Shown here in pieces: positions 1-10,800 of a stretch of DNA of 27,627 nucleotides. Every line of letters starts with the position of its first letter. Positions within the stretch are counted from its first letter, which is position 1. The notes below the pieces were generated by a model. That model saw only the letters and a list, made by a program, of their open reading frames with translations, had not been told where the DNA came from and did not search any database. Made by a program: the position numbers and the translations under genes. This DNA is from Hypsibius dujardini. Its lineage: Eukaryota > Tardigrada > Eutardigrada > Parachela > Hypsibiidae. The DNA lies in assembly GCA_001579985.1 (NCBI GenBank), contig LRSR01004551.1, positions 1-27,627 of the forward strand, written 5' to 3'.

Positions 1-120
1 AGAGCATATGCATATCGGCAGGCAGACAAGCAGGCGGATTAAAAAAGCAGAAAATCGAACAGGCAAACACAAATTGACGGGTAGACAAATACAGAGGCAG
101 GCAGGCAGGTAGTCCAGGCG
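1..120. repeat. Degenerate CAGG/CAGA tetranucleotide tract
   Basis: CAGGCAGACAAGCAGG and AGGCAGGCAGGCAGG units are interspersed with other A-rich sequence. It is the same repeat style as in introns further right. It probably lies in the first intron of the left-edge minus-strand gene. Confidence 0.6.
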
Positions 121-143
121 GGATAAAATCTATTTCTTCGTAC

Positions 144-384
144 CCGTAACTATTGCCGCCATAAGAAGGAGCATATCCACTCGCTGAAGCAATCGGTTGT
201 TCCGGCGCCGAATTCACCGGCAACTTCTCCTCCATCGGATAGTTCGGTTTGGCCGCTCGAACGTTATTGACCGGTGCTTGCTGCGAGGCACTGTCTGCCG
301 GCCGTGCCTGTGAGACATCTTGAGCAAAGGTCTCGGGAAGAACCACTAAAGCTAAACAACAAACCAGCCTCCGTAACCTCGTCA
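144..384 (-). CDS. Probable secreted protein, first exon (partial)
   Basis: Reading leftwards from an ATG at 384-382, the frame stays open to the window edge. It begins MTRLRRLVCCLALVVLPETF followed by AQDVSQ. That is a basic start, a hydrophobic core and a plausible signal-peptidase site after TFA, so a secreted or surface protein is inferred. The next stretch is rich in Ala, Pro, Gln, Ser and Asn and ends in a Gly/Tyr/Ser run (GYAPSYGGNSYG). I recognise no family. The 3' end of the exon is uncertain. A GTACGA donor would end it at 144, and beyond this the DNA turns into CTGCCTGCC-type repeat, which is typical of introns in this window, so I stop there. The start is supported by an uninterrupted signal-peptide-like N-terminus. 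It is transcribed away from NCAPD3 across a 4.4 kb gap. Confidence is moderate because no homologue is recognised. Confidence 0.5.
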
Positions 385-584
385 TAGTTTACAAGTTCCC
401 AGACAGGCACCGCGCGTTTGAGCAAAAAAAGTTATGGAAAGCCAAACACAACTGCGAATAAGCGATTCCGACTTAAAGATGCTAATGCCGGGGTGGTACG
501 CAGACACACACAAGTCCGAGGCACTCGTCTCGCATGAAAGTGAAACTAATTGGTCAGGTTCTTTAAACTATAAGTAGTCAGTGG

Positions 585-594
585 CCGGCTTATA
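585..594. promoter_or_regulatory. Possible TATA box (palindromic CTTATAAG)
   Basis: CTTATAAG occurs in GGCTTATAAGAGG, about 200 bp upstream of the ATG of the left-edge secreted-protein exon. The octamer reads the same on both strands, so its direction cannot be told. A leftward promoter with a 5' leader of roughly 150-180 nt would fit. This rests on motif and position only. Confidence 0.25.
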
Positions 595-640
595 AGAGGA
601 GACAACAGAGCACAAGTAAGGTGTAAGCCATCTTTTTTTC

Positions 641-675
641 GTGTCTGTCTTTCTGTCTGTCTGCCTGTCTGTCGG
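641..675. repeat. Short CTGT tetranucleotide tract
   Basis: GTCTGTCTTTCTGTCTGTC is followed by CTGCCTGTCTGTC. This is a degenerate (CTGT)n stretch outside any recognised gene. A (GT)8-like run follows at about 768-783. Confidence 0.7.
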
Positions 676-3600
676 CCGGTCCGCTGCGCCGCCCGATCAT
701 GATGGCGCATCGATGATGACAAGGGCCGCGACCGTCTTCAGGATTGCCGACTACTCCAAAGATGATAGTGTGTGTGTGTGTGGTCTGTGGGGGAGGGTAC
801 GCTCTCGGAGAAAGTGTTGTTGATTTAAGACACTTTAATTTATGGACTAATATATATACGACTAATCACGGTTGAGACATCTTCTCACACACTCGTCCCG
901 CAGGTTCTCTCGAGATGGGGGCAATGTTAACGAACTGTGGCATGGACATATATCACTGTGTTCTCAAACGTCTTGGGAGGATTACAGGCGATGCCCAGCC
1001 GGTTGTCTTGTCGTTGTGGAGAGGCTAATCGCGGATCAAGTGGCGATCACCGCGCGCGCCGGCCAAGTGCACTGTGTGCCGGTGGTGTCTGTCCCTTACG
1101 CCGCGCGGCCATGCATGCCAATGGATGGATGTATGCCGTACAGAGATATCATTACTACTGGTAGACAGTACCAGGGAGTTGTTTTCCCGAGCTGTCGCTG
1201 TTTTTTGTTTAAACGGTGAGAGTGTGGTTTATGCAGTGGCATGGCGTGTCTCCAAGCAGCAGCAACAACAACGCTCAGTTTGATTTGACGAGTAGTGCCG
1301 CTCCTGGAGAGAAGTATTTAACCGTGTTGATCATGATGAGTAAATAGAACATGATTTATAGGCTACTCCTCCCTTTTCGTGAGTCCGCTGTCCCCGCGCG
1401 TCGGTTTGGCCGGTGTGTGATCTTTCCGGGGAGTGAGTTTTTTCTTAGGTCGTGACGATCATCGCGACGGTCGAGAGATCGAGTCTGTTGCCACCGCGGC
1501 CTCTAGTCTGTTATTGGGTCTCTGTTTGATCTGATGTTTCAGTATGTAATTTAGAACCCAACTGCAGTCACACCGCCGCAGTTGATGGGACGTAGTGGTC
1601 GTGATCTTGTGAGTCAGTAAAGAGCCTCTTTAGGGTTATCTCAACTCGTTCCTATGCACGGTTACCCTCCCGAAAAACCATATCCGAAATACGGTTACAG
1701 TCGATAACGATTACATTACTGTTTTAAATACCGTTCCATGTTGCGTAGCAAAGCAGGTTGTAACCCTTTTTAGTCCCTGAAGTGAAAAGGTGACCCAACG
1801 AAGTATAATTTCTGACGCCAATTTTATTGGGACTTGAGTACAATGCTAATTGACCACTGGTCAGTCGTTTTGGTATTCAAAGTATCTTTCTTATTGTGAA
1901 TTTCATTGTCCCATTTATTGTGAGCCTCTTAACTCAGCGGTATGAGCTATATCTTAGGTAAGAAGGGCGGCTATTCAATTTTCGAAAGTGTATATTTTTT
2001 TATTTTTTCTCACACCTTGAAGTCCGTTGGTCATGCCCAACGATGCCAAAATCATTTTGTGATCAAGGAGGACGCATTGGGGGCAAGACTGACCATTAGT
2101 CAACCAAGTGCGGCTCAATTCATAATTGTAGCCGTTTTTGCATCCAATTTCGGGATGCAATTATGGATTCGTTTTGGTATGGACGAAAAGATAGACCGCT
2201 AAATTGTAACGTACCGTGGTACCGTTTCGAGAACCATAAAGGATTTCAGTTAGGGTTCCAATTACTGTCATTTTTTTCGCCAGGGTTAGCTACAGTAGAG
2301 GGTATACACATACGTGGCAGCGTTATGGCGCGGGCCTACTTAGAGGAACAGTGAAAGTGAATCTACAATATTGTGGCCTACTATAGAGTATGCTGTAACA
2401 CCTAATAAGAGGACTGTGCCGTATTTCTTACCATGATTATACGAAAAGTGGTGTGCCCTGTTTTCGTGCCCTAATTCGATCCCAATATAACAATTTCGGT
2501 ATGATATGTGGCTCAACCGTTTGAAATACTTTTCTTGGAGTCATCGACTTTAAAACTCAATTGTAATCGAGTGAAATTTGCCAAATAGTTTTTGAAGACA
2601 AAGGAGGAGAACGACGCGTAGTTTTTCCAAAAGGACTGAAATGGGGGGGCGTATAGGTTTCCTGAATTCGCCGAGGGCTCCACTTTCTCACCTCCGAAGT
2701 TATTCCGCTTATACGAGTATTATTCAATTTCAAATGGATCCGTAAGACAACAGTAAGAAAAAAAAATGCCCTTCTAGATTGAGCCTCCATATACGGGCAT
2801 TGTTACTAATTACGAGTTGGATTTGAGGTGTCGCGACTCGAGATGCACCGCACCGCTCCGCTCCACAAGCTGCAGCTAACGTCATTCCCGGTTGCGTTGC
2901 CGTTCCGTGCTCACCTGCTCGCGCCACGTGCTTGTCAGCAGTGAGCGGCACATTCGATTTTCAATCGAGGACCCTGAAAAGTGAAGAACCCGGATTTTTG
3001 AAATCCATCACTTTTGCACCGAAATTTTCACATTTCGTCTCACGGAGGATAATTTCAAATTATTCATGTCCCGGAATTCAGACTGGAAGTTCCAGCGTGA
3101 TCTGGCAGACGGTCGAGAGGAAGATTTTCCTGACCAGGAGTGGGACATGGACTGGATTTCGGAGGACGAAGATTTTCCTGTCAGATTTTCCCGTCATCAT
3201 AGGCATGTGACGAGTTGTGGGTGTCGGCTCGGAATTGTATTAATCGTATCTCGTGGTGTACATAGATGTGTGTTTGTATAGGGGAAGTGGCCATGCCTGT
3301 GGAGTTTCGCACGAAAACTCCACCGAAAATGCTGTGCGGAACCGCCGATGTGGTGTGTTCGGACCAGTAGAATTTGCGTCACACGCTGTCTTGGGACGCT
3401 CGGGAGAGATCTCCCGCCATTTGCAGATTTTTAGATGGATCTGGCGATCCCTTAACACGTAGCACAACTCTGTCGCCAAATGAAAGAGAAAGAGATTTCT
3501 CTTCCTGCCGGAGCCCAAACCCTGTCACCTAGAGTTTCCGCACTGCCAGAAAAATTCGGGACTATTCTCCGCCGTATTTCAGGTTAAAGCCTCCTAAGTG

Positions 3601-4819
3601 GGTCGCTAATCCACTCGTGACCTCACCAACAAATTTGAGGGTCCAAGAGGATCCCAACAGCCAAAGAAGAGCACTCAAAAGGGAAGAATTTTATTCCATC
3701 TGAGAAATCTGGCAAGTGTATTAGAGAAAAATTGCTCACGCGGAAATTAGATGAATAAAGGGGCGTGACATAACTCACCTAAAAAGAGAGCGGGAGGGAC
3801 AAAAGGTCCCGACCAACCAGAACAATGGGAAGTGATAGCAAGTTAATCAACCAATCTATCAAAGGGTCTCCTCATACCAGTACATCTCGCGGTAAGGTCA
3901 GGCGATTGGACAAGGGGAAGAATACGCTTTTTTTGCTCACACAGGCAATGTGTTGACTACACGAGATCACGGTTCACAACACGTTTCTAAATTAGAATAT
4001 GATATCCGCTCCGTTCGCGAAGCGGAAGCGGGAGTTCTGCGCCGCTTCGCGTGAAATTAGGATATTTTTCCGCGTCCACTCCGCTCCGCCTGTCGATCTT
4101 TCGTTGTAGAACCGCGTCGCGCAAAGGTAATGAAAAATTTCGATAATAAAAATTTAGTTAAAAATAACAAGTTTTTTATACTTTGTTGGAAAATGTCACG
4201 CGGTGTTTCATAAATTGCCCTGCAGTCTTCTGCTTAATAATTGCTTGTTGACAAATGACGTCTCGTCTCGATCTCAACTCGACTCACTCTCTGGTGGTGG
4301 TGGGTCTGGGCCATGGGCCCGGTTGACGTCTGGCGGAGCTGTATGAGTCTAGTGGTCACTGAACAATCAGCGACTTCTTTCGTTTCCCGCGCTTTATACT
4401 GTTCGGCTTGTTCGTTTCCATTGTCTAGAACATAACGAACACCACACGGCGAAAAGGAACGCCCGAATTTCCAACGCCATTTACAAAAATAGCAAAACAA
4501 GCTGCTTTTTACCTCAACTTTTGCCACTTATACTCGCAAAATTAAAATTGAAATCGGTATTCGTATTGGTTGCTATTCAAGGTGCAACTGGTGACGGTAC
4601 GTTTTCAAGCCGAAATATCCAATCAAACCCCTTCAAGGTGTTCTGACTTCATTTTCCCTGTAATTGAACCGCAAATTGATTGATTATGGTCTTCTTCGTG
4701 TGCACAATACCGAATAATTGTTTGATTGATTGCTTCATTGGCTTTATTTATCTTCGAGTTTTTATTGTTTTTCCGTCTAGATTTCCCCTTTCCTAACTTC
4801 CCCAACGGACCGATTGATC
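676..4819. other. 4.1 kb stretch without a recognisable gene
   Basis: Short open frames exist on both strands. None shows a protein family, a signal peptide, or codon structure bounded by splice sites. Visible contents are: a GT run at 768-783; a perfect 8-bp hairpin at 3300-3322 (TGGAGTTT, 7-nt loop, AAACTCCA); a partly repeated GAAGATTTTCCTG at about 3120-3183; and a GC-rich inverted repeat at 4016-4051. The last kilobase presumably holds the NCAPD3 promoter, but I see no clear TATA box. Distant or 5' untranslated exons cannot be excluded. Confidence 0.5.
4016..4051. repeat. GC-rich inverted repeat
   Basis: CGCGAAGCGG at 4016-4025 is the exact reverse complement of CCGCTTCGCG at 4042-4051, with a 16-nt spacer. 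It is flanked by two imperfect direct copies of AATTAGRATAT...TCCGC (about 3990 and 4055). The block is much more CpG-rich than the DNA around it. Confidence 0.6.
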
Positions 4820-7800
4820 ATGGTACAGGAAGAGGCATTAAATGCCGCCGTGGAGGCCTTTCAGGCGCTGAAATACGGAGAGGAATTCACGGAAGGAATG
4901 CGAGGTCCGTTTCAAACGTCCTCGACACATATTTTGTCTTCTCTCATTAAGGCCTTCATTTCTCGCCGTGGCTTCAGGATGGGTTGACGCGGTTTACGAT
5001 GCCAAATGCAATTTGGTGGATGTTCCGTTCGCGGATCTGCAGCGGGAATTGCGGGAGTGCCAGGTGGAAGATTTGGAGACGATCGCCACGGAGTTGTTGC
5101 GTTATGTTGGGCGAATGCCCGCCTTCGGTGCGGAAAATGTTGGCGATGTCGAAATAAGTGAGTGCCAAAAGGTATTTGTGGCGGAATAGTCAGGGAAAAA
5201 GGGAAAACTTCTTTAATCTTTAGTTAGTCAAGCAGAGCGGGTCGTTGATCGGTGGATCGATTGATTGGCCAAATAAGATACGAATCAAGTCAATCAATTA
5301 ATCAATCAATGTAGTGTTTGCGGGACCAGTTTAAGATTCCCGTGTCGCTGTATTGTGACTTTCTTTGCTAGGCGGTATCAGTCGCTGCATGTACAAAGAT
5401 AATTGTGAATATATCATATCTCGTGGCAATCCTGTTTTTTTAGACATTTTGACTCTACTGAAGGAGGCTGGTGTGCAGCTGAAGCCCTTTTTTGCTGCCC
5501 TGACCGGATTCATCTACACCGCACTGAAGGTTGGTTTAATTTTTTAGACTGTCGTCATCTATCTATAAGGTAGTTTTGTAGCTAAATATAATATCTACTT
5601 GACGTGGACATAGAAATTCGTATTTTGCGAATTTTTCTTTCGTTCCTACAAAACGGAATGAAAGACGTTTGCCAATCTCAAACATTGGTCATCTTTCCGT
5701 CCTCCGGGATTAGTGTTGTTTAAATATATTTAATAATATATTTTCATGTTAAGTAAAATAAAGTTTTATCAGAAATATTATAATTTTGTAGTTATTGTTA
5801 CGTTTGGTCTCGTTATAACATCACATTGTTATTTCTCTGTCTTGCTGGGATTTATTGAAAATTAGTTACGAGAAACTTATTTCATCTTTAAATTTTCCAT
5901 TTGTTAAATGACATTTTGCTCAGAAGTGGTGATTGGTTTTTGTAATTAGTTTATGGATGAATTTTTCTACTAATTTAATTGTCATTTATCATTGATTTAA
6001 TAATTTGTTGCGTCGTTGATAGTCTCGAAGTTCGAATGGAGCGGCAACACGGGGATGCGTCAGCGGCGCCATCTACTTTCTCCTGTTGACCGCCACCAAA
6101 GGCAAAGTTCCCGCTGCTCTGCACGATGCCGATGTTCTCGGACTGCGATCGCTGTTCAATCAAGCGCTCTATACAAAGAGTCTCGACATTCTCTCCCTGC
6201 CGGACAGCTGGCACTCCAAGAAGACCACCGGCAAGAAGGGAAGAATCGCACTCTCGGTAAGAACTCCTCGTGAACTCTTTTTCTTTTTGGGGTTTCATGT
6301 TGGTGTACTATGTAATATTCTAACACAATCGAAACTAAAATTAGGAATAAGTCATAGTTGATCATTTCTTTATTTGTTACAGTGAATTTTGTATTTTAAT
6401 ATATATATATATAGACATCTGAAAGACAATATTTTTAGCAAAATTGAATGTGCGTTTGGTTTATGGATTAAAGTACAGTAGAAGTCAATATGTAAGGAAG
6501 CCTTACTACTAAAAAGTTTGACTAAAAGGAAAGTGTTTATGTTTCTTTTGGGTTTAAATAAATTTATTCCTTGTAATAAAAGTCCCTTTTTTGAACCTGT
6601 TTACTTGAATGGCAACATTTGTTCAAAAGCATCTGTTTATAAGTAACACTGATTGAATCCCTGGTTGGGATCTATAGGAACGCCAAGGCAATGGAGAGGA
6701 CGAGGAGGACGATTACATCTACGAGGTTGACACCAATGTCCAGTGGGAAAAGGTTCAACCATTATTTCTGCAGGTACGCCTTGTACTTTTAATTTACTAG
6801 TACTGTATTTTCGCGTTAGACAGGGACAGTGGTAGTGGAGTGGAACATGTGCACGGCTGTGTGCATCGTGCAAACAGCATAAGCGCCGCGTGGCCGATTA
6901 AACGTTCCACAGCTCGGGCTTTGTCCCTGTCTAACGCAAAAATATAGTATATATATATTGTGCCCTGGCTGCCATGTGTAGGTGCCCCTGCATGTATGTC
7001 TGCTTGCCTGTCTGTCGGGCTGTTTGTCTGTCCGTCAGTCTTTACGTCGGCATGGCACTCTCTGCCACTCTTGCTCTCTTCTCTATATGTCTGTCTGCCT
7101 GCCTAGATCTCTGTCTGTCTGTAAATCTGTTTGTGTGTCTGTCTACCTACCTGCCTGCCTACCTACCTACCTACTGGTCCATCTCCATCTGTTTGTTGGT
7201 CCGCACGTCCGTCTGCCTGCCTGCCTGCCCATCTGTGGGTCGGACTCTGTATCGCTGTTTCTAATTCAGTACTGTATCAATTTTTGTTTCTGTTATCTAT
7301 TTCTCTCATCGATTGGAATATGGCATTCACATTTTTTTCTATACAGGCATTGGCATTGTTCGTCCGCAACATGGATCTCGATACTTTCCCTTACCACCTG
7401 GCGCGGTTATGTCGCACTGTTGCTGACACTTGGCGGCGTGATTACATCACTCATCCTATGCCATTTGACGCGTCGCCCCGTTTTGACACCTTCCTCAGCC
7501 GAAACCAATCTATCGCGAAGTGTTTGTCCCTAGTCCTGTCGGACAGCCAAACCAAGACCCATGAAAACCTTGAAGTGGTAAGACAGCTGACCGCTGGCGG
7601 TATTGGATCGCTTTCGCCAATAAATCACGAATAAAAGTGTGCAACGAGTTTGATGCTTAAAATGCGGAATAACATAGTTAAATTTGTTATTTTTAATGCT
7701 GATCTTTAATGCTGATCTTACAAAATTGAAAGGAACATTTATTTTAGAATTCGCTTGAACCAATTTCGTACAGAATTTGTTCGGTATATAATTAACATGG

Positions 7801-10800
7801 TCGGAATAATTAAATTCCAGTGGAGTTTAAATATACAATTCATTATAGCCTCAGTTGCATTTATATTCTTTGTATTTCAGTTTGGAGATTTTTCTTTTCA
7901 TCTTTTGTATGTTTAAGACTTCCAACAAAAGACGGTGGGATATTTATATGAATATTTCGAAATAAATATTCTATTTTTTCTTCGTATTTGTGTTCGTTTA
8001 TTTTTTATTTGTATTTAGTTATTTCTCTTTCTGAAAACCATAAAATATATTGATCGAACCAAAAACCCTTTAAATAGTTGGTGAAACAAGAATGAGGATT
8101 TTAAATGGAGTAAACCAATCAAGCGAGATTCTTCGAGAAAATCTCATTTGGCACATCTCCGCTTGATACAGGTGCTATGGTCTTTGGAACCGGGCATTCT
8201 GCGGATATCGGAAACGCTGACTTCCTACCAAACCCTCACCAAGGCCGTGGACACATTCGCCGGGCACGTTACCCAGTTCTGCCTCGCGCTCATTGAGAAG
8301 TTTGCCGGCAACGCAGACTGTGATGAAGTGATTGAGCGCTTCCTGCAAGACATTTACTACAACGTGCCCGACACGGCGGACTATCGTCGTCGCGTCGCTG
8401 AGGTTTGTCTGTGAATTACTTGACGAAGTATCACAGCGAGACTTCATCGATATTTTTGTGTACGGTCCGGTAGACATGGATCCAACTGCTAGATGCCCTG
8501 ACCCCGGACGCGCGAAATCGCCTAATTCGCTGGATGGTGGAAGAGTCCGATGCCGATCGCGCTCGCGGGCGGAGCTTTGCGCTTCAAGTCGTTCAGGCGA
8601 TGTGGACGAAAGAATGGAATGATGGTGAGCAAGGCTGAAATATAAACAGCCAGTCAGTCAGCCCGCCAGACATAAGAACAGACAGACCGACCGACAGAGC
8701 AACCATCGAGAGACGGATGGACTGCTGTACAGGAATGTACAGATAAACTTGCAATCGCCAACTTGAGGGAGTAAATTGGAGACGTTTTTCTTTATTTTCA
8801 GTGACGGTTCCGTACCTGAAATGCACTTCGAAGAAGGCCGTCATACTAGAAGTTTGCATTCGTCGTCTCCGCGACAAGTCTTCCAGGTTTGGGACTGGTC
8901 AATTCCTTTCAAAAAAGGACAAGAGTATTTTTGTACGCGGTCACAAGGTTTCGAACCTCCTACTGAACTTATTGTTAGGATTCGTGGTCTCGCTGCAGCG
9001 GCCATGTCTTCTTTGCTGGACCAAGATCCACGCATTTTCGACGACTTGGGTAAGTTTTTTTGTCTGTCTGTCTATCGGTCTCTTTGTTTAGTTGTGCGAC
9101 TGTTTGTTTGTCTGTCTGTTTGTCTGTCTGCCAGTCCGTGTGCATGGGTCTATCATGCCTGCGTACGTGTCTGTCTGTATCCATCTCTTTTGTTGTTTGC
9201 GTGTCTGTTTGTCTATCGGTCTGTCCATGTGCAGGGGGCCTGACTATATTTGCATGCATGTTTGTCTGTTGGTAAATGTTTCTATCAGTATTATCCGTCA
9301 TTCTGTCGTTTTGTCTATCCTTTCATTTGCTTTTCTGGCTGTATGTTTCCTTCTGCTTTGTCCAACTATCTATCTTGCTATCTGATCATCTATAACGCCG
9401 ATCTACATGTCCGGTTGGATTTTAATACACGTAAGACATTAATTTTTATGCTGATTTGTAGACGGGGTTTTAGCAGATGAGCTCTTTCGCATGGTCCTGA
9501 CCGGCATCTCCGACACCTCTGTGGTCGCTCGCAAAGCCTCCTTGCAGATGCTTGGCCGTTTACTTCAGTCCAACTTTGGCCGGTTCAACCAGCAGGTCAT
9601 GGACTGCATTCTCCGCGTGGCCCAAGACCCTGCAAAGTCCATGCGCACCAGCAACATTGACGTGGTGTGTGAGCTAATGAAGTCACAGGAAGTGTCGGAC
9701 GATCTCGTCAACCTGTGGAACCGCGTCGTCTTCAGTCTCTACATGGATTCGGAGCAGACCGTCAAGGACCGTATGCTCGAGGAATTTCAAGTAATTCGGT
9801 TGAACTTTTTCTTTTTAATTAAGTTAACAGGATAAATATATGATAAACAGTTTGCTTGAATAAAATGAAATAATTATTAAATGTTGCGCAATTCAGTATT
9901 TGTTTGAAAATATAAAATGTATGTTTTAAATCTTTAGCGTAAGTTTATTTAATTACTATTTATTTATCTACTGTAGAATTCCGATCAGCTGGTGCTGATT
10001 CTTGGACCCCCAATAAAGTAGTTCCGACGGGCCGAAAACCCTGAAGTGCTTCAATCAAATAATCAGTCACCCGATTCTCACACACGTGCAGTCTTGTGGT
10101 CTCCCATTTTGCAACCAATCAGCTCCGGTCTCTTGACTGAGCTGATCTGATCGCACACCTCACCAGTTGATCGGAATTCTACAGTATTTATGTCTGAAGC
10201 AACTCAAATGATGTAGTTTTCCAGTCACTGTTTATTTTCAAACATTTAAATACATTTTGTTAAATGAAATTTGTTCGAAATCATTTGAATGTTCGACTAA
10301 AGGATATTACTCTGCAACTTTCTTTTCAGACCACCATTCTGGACGTGATTATGAACGATCGCGGGGGAGCGCAAGAGAGGGCACTGGCATGGCGATTGTT
10401 GGAGAAAATTGCAAAGGATGAGATGGGGGAGATTCGATTGCTACGACAGGTGCTGTCTGATTTGGAAAAAAGCAAGGCTATCAGTGGGAAGAGTTTCAAT
10501 AAGGTTCAGGAGTTTATCGGAACGGAGTGGGAGAAAACTGCGTGGATGCTGCTAGCGGAACTAGCACCGTGAGTCTAGTGTGTGGTTTGTCTTAGTCTGT
10601 GGGTTTGTCTGTCTGCCTGACTGCTTGTCATTCTGTCTGCCGTCTGGCATATTTTCTGTCTGTCTATGTATAGATCCTCTCCCTGTCATCATGCCAGTAC
10701 CAGGTCTTTACTAGCTCTGTCGCTTTATTTCGTTGACGGTATCTCTGCCTTGCGTTACAAAACAGTTTTCTTTCCATCCAGGATTGTGAAAAGCACGACA

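Noticed and set aside
1942-2202. 86-codon open frame on the plus strand
   Set aside because: No family resemblance, no splice context, overlaps an open minus-strand frame, AT-rich surroundings.
3300-3322. Perfect 8-bp hairpin considered as a histone-type 3' stem-loop
   Set aside because: Stem and loop do not fit the histone consensus, and no histone gene is nearby.
3066-3518. Several overlapping open frames on both strands, one acidic (REEDFPDQEWDMDW)
   Set aside because: Acidic look comes from a partly duplicated GAAGATTTTCCTG segment. No homologue or clear splice sites.
6974-7533. Open frames full of Leu/Ser/Val/Cys repeats, here and at 8975-9385, 13370-13635, 16680-16958, 20221-20559
   Set aside because: They are translations of the CTGT/CAGA tetranucleotide tract, open in several frames at once, and lie inside introns of conserved genes.
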